Source of the DNA: Enterococcus rotai
GTDB lineage: Bacteria; Bacillota; Bacilli; Lactobacillales; Enterococcaceae
Length of the DNA stretch: 64,000 nt
Direction: 5' to 3'
Assembly (NCBI RefSeq): GCF_001465345.1
Contig: NZ_CP013655.1
Span: 3,287,091-3,351,090 of the forward strand
Shown here: in pieces, positions 17,090-26,786 of the stretch
Position numbering within the stretch: position 1 is the first letter of the stretch
Layout: every line of letters starts with the position of its first letter
Notes under the pieces: model-generated
What the model saw: the letters and a program-made list of their open reading frames with translations, nothing else
Databases searched by the model: none
What the model was told of the DNA's origin: nothing
Translations under genes and position numbers: made by a program

Positions 17090-19735
17090 TTATTTTGCTT
17101 CGTACCACGTTTTACCCCAGCTGCTATCTGTCAGCAATGGTACATGTAATGAAACAGCATTTTCCATCACTTCTTTAACCAAAGCATTTAGCTGATCTAA
17201 TTCAGCTTCTGGCGCTTCAAAAACAAGCTCATCGTGAACTTGCAGTAACATCGTTGCCTGCATTTTTTCTTCTTTTAATCGTTGATCCATATTGATCATC
17301 GCAATTTTCAAAATATCAGCGGCACTACCTTGAATCGGTGTATTGATTGCAGTTCGTTCTGCAAACGAACGAAGATTGAAATTACGTGAATTGATATCTG
17401 GCAAATAACGACGACGATTATACAAGGTTTCTACAAATCCTTTATCTTTAGCGTCGCGAACGATATCTTCCATATATTTTTTAACACCTGGGTATTTCTC
17501 AAAATAAGTATCGATATACTCTTGTGCTTGTTTCCTAGTAATACCTAAATTTTGGGATAAGCCATAATCGCTGATTCCATAAACGATCCCAAAATTGACC
17601 GCTTTGGCTTGGCGACGCATATTTGGCGTAACATCTTCTGGTTTTTCGATACCAAACACACGCATCGCTGTACTTGAGTGAATATCTTGTCCTTCAATAA
17701 ACGCTTCTTTCAAATGCTGATCATCAGAAATATGAGCTAATACACGTAGTTCGATTTGAGAATAATCGGATGAAAAAATCAACCAGTCTTTTTCTCTTGG
17801 CACAAAAGCTTCACGAATTTTACGCCCTTCTTCTAGACGGATTGGAATATTTTGTAAATTAGGATCAACAGAGCTTAAACGACCCGTTTGAGTTAACGTT
17901 TGCACATACCTTGTATGGATTTTATCATCTGGCTGAATTACTTTTAAGAGACCTTCAACATAGGTCGATTGAATTTTAGCAATCTGACGGTAAACTAAAA
18001 TATCTTCTACGATCGGTGCTTGTTCTTTTAACTGTTCTAAAACGTCAACGGCCGTTGAGTAGCCAGTTTTTGTTTTTTTAATAACAGGTAAGCCCATTTT
18101 TTCAAACAGAATTACACCTAATTGTTTCGGTGAATTCAAGTTAAATTCTTCACCCGCTTCAGCATAGATTTTTTGTTCGATTTCACGTAGTCGATCTGAA
18201 AACTCAATACGCATTTCTTTTAATCGATTTGCATCTACACGAATTCCCGTAATCTCCATGTCACCTAAAATTTTTGACAGTGGTAGCTCCATTTTATAGA
18301 ATAAATCAGCTTGATTTTTTTCAACTAATTCTGTGTCCAATTTTGCGGAAAGAAATTGAATAGCCTTAACCTTTCGAGCCAAGTGACTGAAAAATGCTTC
18401 ATCGTCTTCTGGCAGACCTTTTTTGGCACCTTTTCCATAGACTGATTCATCCGAATGAATATCTGTGTAGCCGTAATGTTGAGCCACGCCTTCAATATCA
18501 GCACTATTATCATTTGTATCTAGTAAATAAGCAGCCAATAAAACATCAAACTTAAGCCCTTGTGGTTTTCCAACATAGCGATTTAGTGATACATAGGTCC
18601 GTTTTGCATCATATACAGTTTTCTTATATTTATCTGATAATACCCAATCAACAAACGGTTTACTTTCAAATAGCTCTAAACTATTTGTCACGTATACTTT
18701 TTCTTTATTGCCCCAAGCAACTCCTACGATTGGAGAGGTGTGGTAATTTTCTTCCATCATTTCAATATATAAGGCCATATCATCAGTAAACATTTCTTCA
18801 GTGAACGTATCCACTACATTGAAATGAACATCTTCAAGTTCAACGGCTTCTTCTTCAACATTTAATTTGCTTAACATTTGCTTGAATTCCATTTCCTTAT
18901 AGAAGGGAATCAGTTTTTCTAGATCTTTTCCTTCATATTTCAATTCATCGATATCGACTTTGACTGGAGAATCAACATTGATTGTCGCTAAGCGCTTAGA
19001 CATGAAGGCTTGCTCTTTATCATTGATTAGGTTTTCTTTCATTTTACTTGGTTTCATGCTGTCGATGTTTTCATAAACCCCTTCAACTGAACCAAATTCT
19101 TTCAATAATTTGATTGCTGTTTTCTCACCAATTTTTGTAACACCAGGAATATTATCCGATGTATCTCCAGCAAGACCTTTCATATCAATGATCTGATTAG
19201 GTGTTAGGCCATCATATTTTTCAGCTACATGCGCTGGTGTATAAGTTTCGAGATCACTAACGCCTTTGATCGTAATGTCGACTTTGACAGAATCTGTCGC
19301 CAATTGTGTTAAATCTCGATCTCCAGACAACACAACGACATCAAATTGGTCTTTTGGCACTTTAGTAGCCAATGTTCCGATAATATCATCTGCTTCATAA
19401 TTATCTAGCTCATAATATTTCACGCCTAAACCAGTCAGTAATTCGCGAATATAAGGCATTTGCTCTTTAAATTCTCCTGGAGTTTTTGAACGACCTGCTT
19501 TGTATTCTGGATAAAATTCGGTTCTAAAGGTTGTTTTCCCAGCATCAAATGCGACTAAAACATGCGTCGGATTTTCTTTAGCCATGACGTTTTCGAACAT
19601 ATTATTAAACGCATAAACTGCATTGGTATGTAACCCATTTTTATTTTTAAATCGTTCTAGGGAATTATGCAAAGCAAAAAACGCTCGAAAGGCAACACTG
19701 TTTCCATCAACTAATAATAACTTATTTTTTGTCAT
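17090..19735 (-). CDS. polA: DNA polymerase I
   Basis: Repairs DNA and processes Okazaki fragments. The 881 residues divide into a 5'-3' exonuclease domain (1-300; LLLVDGNSVAFRAF, NYEADDIIGTLA, LSGDRDLTQL), a 3'-5' exonuclease-like domain (about 310-470) and the polymerase domain (SSDYSQIELRVLAHIS, RRQAKAVNFGIVYG, LQVHDELVFE). The second domain has LYIEMMEENYH where active enzymes have a DTET motif, so proofreading is probably absent, as in other Gram-positive PolA. The upstream in-frame ATGs at 19759 and 19750 are less likely than ATG at 19735, which has GAGGAG 7 nt ahead. Confidence 0.96.
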   Translation of the reverse strand: MTKNKLLLVDGNSVAFRAFFALHNSLERFKNKNGLHTNAVYAFNNMFENVMAKENPTHVLVAFDAGKTTFRTEFYPEYKAGRSKTPGEFKEQMPYIRELLTGLGVKYYELDNYEADDIIGTLATKVPKDQFDVVVLSGDRDLTQLATDSVKVDITIKGVSDLETYTPAHVAEKYDGLTPNQIIDMKGLAGDTSDNIPGVTKIGEKTAIKLLKEFGSVEGVYENIDSMKPSKMKENLINDKEQAFMSKRLATINVDSPVKVDIDELKYEGKDLEKLIPFYKEMEFKQMLSKLNVEEEAVELEDVHFNVVDTFTEEMFTDDMALYIEMMEENYHTSPIVGVAWGNKEKVYVTNSLELFESKPFVDWVLSDKYKKTVYDAKRTYVSLNRYVGKPQGLKFDVLLAAYLLDTNDNSADIEGVAQHYGYTDIHSDESVYGKGAKKGLPEDDEAFFSHLARKVKAIQFLSAKLDTELVEKNQADLFYKMELPLSKILGDMEITGIRVDANRLKEMRIEFSDRLREIEQKIYAEAGEEFNLNSPKQLGVILFEKMGLPVIKKTKTGYSTAVDVLEQLKEQAPIVEDILVYRQIAKIQSTYVEGLLKVIQPDDKIHTRYVQTLTQTGRLSSVDPNLQNIPIRLEEGRKIREAFVPREKDWLIFSSDYSQIELRVLAHISDDQHLKEAFIEGQDIHSSTAMRVFGIEKPEDVTPNMRRQAKAVNFGIVYGISDYGLSQNLGITRKQAQEYIDTYFEKYPGVKKYMEDIVRDAKDKGFVETLYNRRRYLPDINSRNFNLRSFAERTAINTPIQGSAADILKIAMINMDQRLKEEKMQATMLLQVHDELVFEAPEAELDQLNALVKEVMENAVSLHVPLLTDSSWGKTWYEAK

Positions 19736-19849
19736 CTTTTTTCTCCTCATCTTCAGCAAACTGGTTTCCTATCTATTCTAACAAAAAACTGTCAACTTTG
19801 CAGTAGGAAGGAACTAAAGTTCGCAAAGCTTCAGTAAACACAAAAGAAA
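19736..19849. other. polA leader region
   Basis: Holds the polA ribosome site. The sequence is otherwise featureless. No confident promoter was found between here and 20044; the stretch right of the 19850 hairpin is AT-rich with weak -10-like elements only. Confidence 0.35.
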
Positions 19850-19875
19850 ACCCGCTCTGCACACTCAGAGCGGGT
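19850..19875 (-). terminator. Terminator of the aldo/keto reductase gene
   Basis: A 10-bp GC-rich perfect stem (ACCCGCTCTG / CAGAGCGGGT) with a 6-nt loop, followed on the leftward strand by a TTTTCTTTTG tract. Confidence 0.75.
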
Positions 19876-20044
19876 CAAATTAGGAGTTCACACAAATGAA
19901 ATTGTTTTTTGTAGCAATTGTCTTTCTTCTATGTCCTTATAGTACAAGGAATTTGTGAACATTGTATGAACGAAAGATTTCTAAAATGTAACTTTTTTTA
20001 GGAAAAATCGACCTATATTTCTATTTACACCGAAATCTTTAACT

Positions 20045-20956
20045 CTAAGGCAAGATATTTCCAGCCGCACGATAAATTTCGTACCATTCTTCTCTACTTA
20101 AAACAATCTCTGATGCTTTCGCTATTTCTGCGATCCTTCCTTTATTCATTGTTCCTGCGATCACCTGCATTTGGGCTGGATGCCGTAAAATCCATGCAGT
20201 TGCAAGCCCCGTAGCTGTACAATTATGTTGCTCAGCGATTTTATCTAACGTGGCATTCAGCTCTGAAAATGTTTCATTTCCAATAAAAACGCCTTCGAAG
20301 AAACCGTACTGATAAGGTGACCAAGCTTGGATCGTCATTTGATTTAAACGAGAATAATCTAAAATACTGCCATCATGATCTACACTTGCTTCGTCTGTCA
20401 TATTTACATGGATGCCTTGATCGATCATTTCGGTATGTTTGATCCCAAATTGCAACTGATTTGCTAATAATGGTTGTTTTACTGTTTTTTTCAATAAATC
20501 GATTTGCATTGGTTTTTGATTGCTGACACCAAAATATTTCACTTTGCCTTGTGCTTCGAGTTGATTAAAAGCAGCCGCAACTTCTTCTGGTTCAACAAGT
20601 GTATCTGGTCGATGAAGTAATAACGCATCGATATAATCCACACCTAAACGTTTTAAACTGCCTTCAACGGAAGAGATGATATGTTCCTTTGAAAAGTCGA
20701 ACATGCCTTTACGAATCCCGCATTTTGTTTGAATAATAATTTCTTCTCTTTTGATCGATGTTTCTTTTAATGCTTTACCAAAAATTGTTTCGCACTCGCC
20801 ACCGCCATATATATCTGCATGATCAAAAAAATCGATACCGTGCTCATACGCTGTCTCAATAATTTCTGCTGGTTTTTCGGCTGCGTTCATCCTCATACAA
20901 CCAAGAATCACTGATGCTACTTGTAAATCACTTGTCCCAAATTGAATTTTTTTCAC
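20045..20956 (-). CDS. Aldo/keto reductase
   Basis: An NADPH-dependent oxidoreductase of the AKR superfamily; the substrate is unknown. The tetrad is visible: Asp and Tyr in DFFDHADIYGGGE, Lys in IIIQTKCG, and His in DALLLHRPD. A GVSN motif and the cofactor-binding C-terminal segment VIAGTMNKGRI follow. The length is 303 residues from a GTG start at 20956. That GTG is preferred over an ATG nine codons upstream because AGGAGGG lies 6-7 nt before it. It is monocistronic with its own hairpin. Confidence 0.9.
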   Translation of the reverse strand: MKKIQFGTSDLQVASVILGCMRMNAAEKPAEIIETAYEHGIDFFDHADIYGGGECETIFGKALKETSIKREEIIIQTKCGIRKGMFDFSKEHIISSVEGSLKRLGVDYIDALLLHRPDTLVEPEEVAAAFNQLEAQGKVKYFGVSNQKPMQIDLLKKTVKQPLLANQLQFGIKHTEMIDQGIHVNMTDEASVDHDGSILDYSRLNQMTIQAWSPYQYGFFEGVFIGNETFSELNATLDKIAEQHNCTATGLATAWILRHPAQMQVIAGTMNKGRIAEIAKASEIVLSREEWYEIYRAAGNILP

Positions 20957-21016
20957 AGGAAACCCTCCTAAAATTGTATTCACTTATTTAGTTTAACACA
21001 TTTTCTTGAAAGGGCT

Positions 21017-22495
21017 TCATTTCGTCACTTTTTTTATTAGGTTTTCGATCTGGTAAAGTGTTTTTTCTGAAAAACCTGCTTCAATTAATAACGTAGGCTG
21101 AGGATATTTCCGATGTAAAGATTGATATACAACTGTAGTTAAAATAATATCTGCATATGAGATAGATTTCGAAGTTCTTGCGTAGATCACAGTTAAATTG
21201 AATTTATGCATAAAAAAGTGAGTGATTCTTTTCCCTAGTTTCATTTCCATTTCAAGTGGCAAATCAGTCATTAAACAGATAAAAATTCTTTTTTCACAAG
21301 AAACTGGGGAAACGAGTGAACTTACAATCATAAAATAGCGATACCATATTGTAGCTTTAGGAATCCGCTGATAATAGTCATTTTCTTGCATCAACTCATT
21401 TATAGCAACATCAAGTTTACTAGTAAAATTAGGGTAATTCTCTGTAAAAAGCGCTTTTAGATATTTTTTTTCAAAGGGAAAACCTGAAAGTATTTCATAA
21501 TATAAATGAAAGCTTAAAAATGCCACCAGGCTCTCTTTTGAGTGACTTAATTTTCCTCCGAAAGAGATGTGTCTCAATTTACGATTTGCTGTCAGCGTCA
21601 GTAAATAACAAGTCGTTTTCTTTAAATAGTGTTCCCCAATCAGAAATATCTGGTTGCTTGATCCAAAATATGGTAAAAAATAGGCTTGAATCACTAAATA
21701 CAAATAGACCAGCTCTTCAAAATCTAAATTAGTAGCACTGCTTTCTGAATCCATAACAGCCAAGAATTTAGAAAAAGTAGCGCTATTTTCGATATACTGC
21801 TTCCAACTCTTTTTGATCCAGACTTTATTGCCACTTTGATAGCGCCAAAAAGCTATTTGAGTGATACGAGCTATCGTTTCTTTTTGCAGATCATTGATTT
21901 TCATATTAAAAAAAGAAATAAATTTAATAGCAAGTTCGCGACTGTTTTCTATTGTCCTTAAAAAAAAATGTGGTTTCATTTCTTGGTAAGCAAACCAATA
22001 AAAAGGTAAAACTAATGCTCTGATTTGTTCTTCTTCTCCCACAAGCTCCCAGGATCCTCGTTTTAAATGTAAATCAAATTTTTTCAACCAGCAATTTATT
22101 TTCTTTGCTCGCCTTCTAAGGCTAGATTCACTCACTAGCATTTTATCTATTAGTTGTTTTGTCGTGACATTTTTCTCTTCAATAATTGTTTTTAGAAAAA
22201 TGATTTCTGGAAGATCGTTTAAATATTGAACTAAAAAAAACTCCAAATATTGGTCATCCTGCCTTTTCAAATAGAATTGGTTTCTATCACGACAGCCAAT
22301 TGCTAATTGCTTTTCTAATTGATAGCGTTTGAACAGCTTTTTCAATTTTTTTATTGCCCTTATTATTGTTTTTGAATTTATTCCTAATTCTTTTGACAGT
22401 GTATCTAGTGACTTGCTATTATCCGTAGATCTTAACGCATTAAACAGGCCAAGTAATTTCTTTGATTCAACATCAAAAATTTCATTATAATCCAT
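21017..22495 (-). CDS. Mga-like helix-turn-helix regulator
   Basis: A 492-residue stand-alone regulator. The N-terminal region has two winged-helix segments (about 20-60, LDTLSKELGINSKTIIRAIK, and 85-130, TTKQLIDKMLVSESSLRRRA), as in Mga and AtxA family virulence regulators. A long helical middle follows, then a C-terminal EIIB-like region with RIFICLMTDLPLEMEMKLG and YADIILTT. No clear PRD histidines were seen. A GGAGG site lies before the ATG. It is located between an aldo/keto reductase and copB. Its targets cannot be read from the context. Confidence 0.75.
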   Translation of the reverse strand: MDYNEIFDVESKKLLGLFNALRSTDNSKSLDTLSKELGINSKTIIRAIKKLKKLFKRYQLEKQLAIGCRDRNQFYLKRQDDQYLEFFLVQYLNDLPEIIFLKTIIEEKNVTTKQLIDKMLVSESSLRRRAKKINCWLKKFDLHLKRGSWELVGEEEQIRALVLPFYWFAYQEMKPHFFLRTIENSRELAIKFISFFNMKINDLQKETIARITQIAFWRYQSGNKVWIKKSWKQYIENSATFSKFLAVMDSESSATNLDFEELVYLYLVIQAYFLPYFGSSNQIFLIGEHYLKKTTCYLLTLTANRKLRHISFGGKLSHSKESLVAFLSFHLYYEILSGFPFEKKYLKALFTENYPNFTSKLDVAINELMQENDYYQRIPKATIWYRYFMIVSSLVSPVSCEKRIFICLMTDLPLEMEMKLGKRITHFFMHKFNLTVIYARTSKSISYADIILTTVVYQSLHRKYPQPTLLIEAGFSEKTLYQIENLIKKVTK

Positions 22496-22546
22496 TCCAA
22501 ACCTCCACCATAAAGATTAAAGTAGTATTTTATTCATTAGCTGTAC

Positions 22547-22598
22547 AAAAAAAGCAATGAGTTATGCATAGAAAGTATACGCATAATTCATTACTTTT
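22547..22598 (-). terminator. Terminator of copB
   Basis: A long stem AGTAATGAATTATGC / GCATAACTCATTGCT (G-U tolerant) with a 12-nt loop begins about 10 bp past copB and runs into a T-rich tract on the leftward strand. Confidence 0.8.
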
Positions 22599-22605
22599 CA
22601 TTTTT

Positions 22606-24672
22606 TTAATTGTGGATTCTTAATGTCATTGCATTAGCTGCCACAATCACTGTACTTAGAGACATCAAAATCGCTCCTACTGCGGGGTTCAACAAAATTC
22701 CCCATGGAGCTAAAATACCTGCAGCAAGTGGAATCGCAATAATATTGTAGCCCGCTCCCCACCAAAGATTTTGAATCATTTTACGTCGTGTTTGCTTTGC
22801 TAAATCAAGGAATCGAAGAATATCTTTTGGATCACTATCAGTTAAAACAACATCAGCTGAATCAATGGCCACATCGGTTCCAGCTCCAATAGCAACACCA
22901 ATTGTGGCTCTGACTAAGCTTGGTGCATCATTGATTCCATCACCAACCATCATTACTTTCTCACCTTTTGCTGTGTACGTTTGAATGATTTTTTCTTTAT
23001 CTTCTGGTAATAACTCACCATGATAATCATCAATTCCTAAATAATGAGCGACCGATTCCGCAGCAACTTTATTGTCACCGGTCAACATTACCGGCACGAT
23101 TCCCTGCGCTTTTAAATCCGTTATGAATTGTTTTGCTTCTGGTTTCACTATATCGCCTAGGGCAATCATTGCGACTAACTTCTTATCAATAATTAAGTAA
23201 CTTAATGTATTTCCCTGTTCTTGGTATTGTCGTTTCATTGACTCATCAAACGAAAACGCAAGATGTTCTACTTCCTTCTCATTTACAATTTTGACGTTTT
23301 TTCCGTTGACCACACCTGTCAAACCTATTCCAGCAAGGCTTTGAAGATTTTCAGCTTTATAAGGTGAAATTTTTTTCTCCGCCAAATAGTTCATGATTCC
23401 AATTGCCAAGGGATGATTTGCATTATTTTCTAAAGCGCCAATCACTTTTAAGGCTTCTTCTTGAGTTGTATCTGGATCGATCATTTCAACTCCAGTAACT
23501 GTAAATTTGCCTTCTGTTAAGGTACCAGTTTTATCTAACATTATATAGCGAATATCGTTGGCTTGTTCTAACGCATTTCGGTTTTTTAACAATAAACCGT
23601 GTTTTGCTGCAATAGACGTCGAACGAGCTATAACTAGCGGGATTGCTAACCCCAATGCATGAGGACACGCAATAATGAAAACTGTTACCATACGCTCAAA
23701 TGCAATACTGATATCTTTATCGACCATCCACCAAATAATAAAGGCTAAAAGTCCAGCACCAAGTGCAATATAAAATAACCATTTAGCCACTCGATCAGAA
23801 AGTGATTCAAGTTTTGATTTTTCAGTCTGTGCCTTTTTAACCATCTCCATCACTTTTGAAAGATACCCAGTTTCTCCAGTCCCCGTAACGATTATTTCAA
23901 TTGTTCCACTGCCGTTGACAGCCCCGCCGATCACCTTATCTTTTTCGTTTTTTGTGACTGTTTTTGATTCTCCCGTAACCATCGATTCATCTACAGAAGT
24001 GCTTCCTTTAATAATCACACCATCAGCCGGAATCTTATCACCAGCACGTACAACTAGATGGTCATTTTCTTGGACTTGCTTTAATGATACTTCTTCTTCA
24101 GTTCCATCTTTATTTAAGCGTTTCACTTTGTCAGGTAGTAATTCCGCCATTTTTTGTAACGCATCACTAGCATTGGATACAGCATTCATTTCGACCCAAT
24201 GTCCTAACAGCATAATAACGATCAAGGTTGCAAGCTCCCAGAAAAAATCCATCACATGATTTTGTGGCATCATTTTATTCATAATAAAAGCATAAATACT
24301 ATAGAAATATGAAACAGAAATCCCCATCGCAATCAATGTCATCATCGCTGGACTTTTTTGTTTAAGCTCCATTTTAGCCCCACTTAAAAAAGGTTCTCCG
24401 CCATAAAAAAAGAGAATCGAAGCCAAGATCAATACTAACCAATCTGAACCTAGAAAAGTGAACTGAAATGGAAGATCAACGCCCATCATCGGAGATAGAA
24501 AAATTATTGGAATGGCCAGAACTAGTGAAAACCAAAATTTTTGTTTAAAGTTTCCCATGTGCATAGTATGATCCATCCCACTCATCTGATTGTCACCATG
24601 CATTGCACCATGATCCATCCCTTCCATTTGATGAGCTTGATGATTCATATGCTTTTCTTCCTTATGATTCAT
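22606..24672 (-). CDS. copB: Copper-exporting P-type ATPase CopB
   Basis: A P1B-type ATPase of the CopB class that pumps copper out of the cell. The 688 residues begin with a His/Met-rich cytosolic tail (MNHKEEKHMNHQAHQMEGMD, then repeated MDH and MH) in place of a CxxC domain. About eight membrane segments follow. The intramembrane motif is CPH, not CPC, in FIIACPHALGLAIPL. Further motifs are the TGES actuator, DKTGTLTEG phosphorylation site, HPLA, and GDGINDAPSL. AAGGAA precedes the ATG. No copY, copA or copZ is adjacent, so it is an orphan copper gene here. Confidence 0.94.
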   Translation of the reverse strand: MNHKEEKHMNHQAHQMEGMDHGAMHGDNQMSGMDHTMHMGNFKQKFWFSLVLAIPIIFLSPMMGVDLPFQFTFLGSDWLVLILASILFFYGGEPFLSGAKMELKQKSPAMMTLIAMGISVSYFYSIYAFIMNKMMPQNHVMDFFWELATLIVIMLLGHWVEMNAVSNASDALQKMAELLPDKVKRLNKDGTEEEVSLKQVQENDHLVVRAGDKIPADGVIIKGSTSVDESMVTGESKTVTKNEKDKVIGGAVNGSGTIEIIVTGTGETGYLSKVMEMVKKAQTEKSKLESLSDRVAKWLFYIALGAGLLAFIIWWMVDKDISIAFERMVTVFIIACPHALGLAIPLVIARSTSIAAKHGLLLKNRNALEQANDIRYIMLDKTGTLTEGKFTVTGVEMIDPDTTQEEALKVIGALENNANHPLAIGIMNYLAEKKISPYKAENLQSLAGIGLTGVVNGKNVKIVNEKEVEHLAFSFDESMKRQYQEQGNTLSYLIIDKKLVAMIALGDIVKPEAKQFITDLKAQGIVPVMLTGDNKVAAESVAHYLGIDDYHGELLPEDKEKIIQTYTAKGEKVMMVGDGINDAPSLVRATIGVAIGAGTDVAIDSADVVLTDSDPKDILRFLDLAKQTRRKMIQNLWWGAGYNIIAIPLAAGILAPWGILLNPAVGAILMSLSTVIVAANAMTLRIHN

Positions 24673-24853
24673 TTGAATTCCTTCTTTCTCGAATTATAGA
24701 ATGTTTAAAAATATGCTGACTTTCAAACAACGAAGTACAGAAGAAAGTGCTATCCTCATTCAAGCATAGCACAACAAATCTTTCGGGAAAAATAAAGTCT
24801 CTTAATTCATGGAAATAAGAAAATTTTGCGTATTTAACACTAAGCAGGCTGAT

Positions 24854-25417
24854 TCAATGCCAAGTATAGCTCTTTAACAACCATAATGCGTGATTCTTTT
24901 TTTCTTTGATTCTATTCATTTTTCTTATACAAGAATCTTTAAAATATCTTTGTAGGCTCTTTTTTGACTCACGTTTTATTTCCAGATACATCTGCTGAAT
25001 TGCTTTACGATTCGATTGGTATTTTTTTCGTTTGCCTCCAGTAAATTCATAGAAAATATCAATACCTCCTGACTCCTTAGTGATAGGTGACTGAAGAAAT
25101 AATTCATTTTGTGTTTTCTTTAATCGCTTCAGTAATTCTTCTGTAATGTTTTTATCGAAATTTTGTTTGATGATCATTTTACAAAGTCTTGTATATTCGA
25201 TTTTAGCTACATGGTTATACACTTTGCTTGCGTAATCCAGTCCTCTATGTAAAACATTTGCGCTAAAAGACATATTTACTAATAACTTATACTGATGAAC
25301 ACAGCTTTCTGCCATTTTTTGCTTATTTTCCTGATAAGGAATCTCATTGTTCAACCTTGCTAAAAATTGATATAAAAGATCATTTTTTTGCTCTTCAATT
25401 CTAATTATCCTTTTCAT
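24854..25417 (-). CDS. Hypothetical basic cytosolic protein
   Basis: A 187-residue protein with many Lys, Arg and Gln residues and predicted mostly alpha-helical. Features are LLYQFLARLNNEIPYQENKQ near the N-terminus, YTRLCKMIIKQNFDKNITEE in the middle, and a charged stretch KKYQSNRKAIQQMYLEIKRE. No signal peptide or membrane segment is present. The start at 25417 has AAGGAGGAG spaced 7 nt; an upstream in-frame ATG lacks a site. It is divergent from an HTH regulator gene, 284 bp away. The family was not recognised. Confidence 0.7.
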   Translation of the reverse strand: MKRIIRIEEQKNDLLYQFLARLNNEIPYQENKQKMAESCVHQYKLLVNMSFSANVLHRGLDYASKVYNHVAKIEYTRLCKMIIKQNFDKNITEELLKRLKKTQNELFLQSPITKESGGIDIFYEFTGGKRKKYQSNRKAIQQMYLEIKRESKKSLQRYFKDSCIRKMNRIKEKKNHALWLLKSYTWH

Positions 25418-25701
25418 TATATTTCTCCTCCTTAAATAATGAATAAATTTCGGCATTTCAAAACTAAATAAAACAATATGAATACTTAATAAAACACAGT
25501 ATAATGAATGCATTTCGGTAAACTTATAATATCATTGAGAACAACGAAAAACAATGACAAAAAGAATAAATAACAATACAAAATTAACGATAAAAATGAT
25601 ATAATAGAAGAAACACATCTAAACTACCATGAAAAAAACAGAGCCATTACCAATCATACAACGCAAGCTCTATCTATTTGAAAAACTAGGAGGTAAAATT
25701 T
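25418..25701. other. Divergent intergenic region with probable promoters
   Basis: Very AT-rich. A rightward TATAAT at 25600-25605 and a leftward TATACT near 25500 are plausible -10 boxes; neither has a good -35. A strong AGGAGG at 25689-25694 serves the HTH gene. Confidence 0.4.
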
Positions 25702-26529
25702 TTGGAAATAAATTTAAAAGCTGTTGGACTAAGAATCAAACAAATCAGAAACCAGCATAACTATTCAATGGCTCGTTTTGCCAATTTAGTTGGAAATTCG
25801 AGTGCTAGCACTGTCAACAATTGGGAAAAAGGCAATAATTTACCGAAGCAAGATCGATTAGAAAAAATAGCGATTCTAGGAAGTACAACAGCTGATTGGA
25901 TACGCTATGGCGATTTTGAAGACTATGTAACTCAATTATTAAACGAAGCTAATTTACAGCATGAACTTAACATAGAACAACAGCAACAATTGATGCTCAC
26001 CTTAAAAAAACAAAAAATCAGCTATACTCAAGATTTAAAAATATTGACTACTGCAAGCAAACTGTTTCCAGTTTATTTTGAAAAAAACTATCAGTTCGAT
26101 CTTTCTAAACCTCATGCTTTAATTATTTCAGAAGACTCAACGACGTATAGCATTGAGCAAAATGATCGATACAGAACTGGCTTTTTGCCAATGATCGAAG
26201 CCTTGTTGTATGACTCTGACCAAAAAGAAGTCAATGCTTCTGTCTTGTTTTTAGTATTCGACTTATTGAAACGAACTGAATCAAACAAACATTATTTAAG
26301 CATTCTCCCCCTCTTTAAAATGGTCAGTGATATCGTCACAAATGATATTACTTATCGCAATAAACCAATAGCGAAAATAGTGAATTATGATGATCTCACA
26401 AAAAAACATACGGCTAATAAAGGAAAGCCTTTATCTGGGAAAACAGTACTAAAAAAATATTTACAAACAAAAAAAGAGTTGATCGATGTTTTAGATGCGT
26501 TTTATTCGGAGTATAATAATCCTCAATAG
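25702..26529 (+). CDS. XRE-type helix-turn-helix regulator
   Basis: A 275-residue DNA-binding protein. The N-terminal HTH covers about residues 8-65 (GLRIKQIRNQHNYSMARFAN then SASTVNNWEKGNNLPKQDRL and TTADWIRYG). A 200-residue C-terminal region of unknown type follows, with FDLSKPHALIISED and FLVFDLLKRTESNKHYLS. The start is TTG, chosen because AGGAGG lies 8 nt before it. The gene is divergent from the basic hypothetical protein at 24854-25417, which it may control together with itself. Confidence 0.82.
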   Translation: MEINLKAVGLRIKQIRNQHNYSMARFANLVGNSSASTVNNWEKGNNLPKQDRLEKIAILGSTTADWIRYGDFEDYVTQLLNEANLQHELNIEQQQQLMLTLKKQKISYTQDLKILTTASKLFPVYFEKNYQFDLSKPHALIISEDSTTYSIEQNDRYRTGFLPMIEALLYDSDQKEVNASVLFLVFDLLKRTESNKHYLSILPLFKMVSDIVTNDITYRNKPIAKIVNYDDLTKKHTANKGKPLSGKTVLKKYLQTKKELIDVLDAFYSEYNNPQ

Positions 26530-26786
26530 CTACCTGTCTATCCGCTTTTTATTTCCTGTTACAAACGTATTTTCTTATTAAAAGTAAGTTTCATATATTA
26601 CAATTAGATGATACCTTTATTGCCAGATTTTAAATTTCGCCATTTCCCATTAATCTTACTCTTTAAACATGATTATTCTTCTTAGACTATGGTATACTTT
26701 GTCTTGTGTTATTTAAGAATAGTAACGATGACTTTTTCACCAAAAGCATCCGTTTAAAATGATAAATAAAAAGCGAGGAACGTCAC

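Noticed and set aside
25629-25757. Short ATG frame overlapping the start of the HTH gene
   Set aside because: No ribosome site and the peptide continues out of frame inside the HTH coding region.
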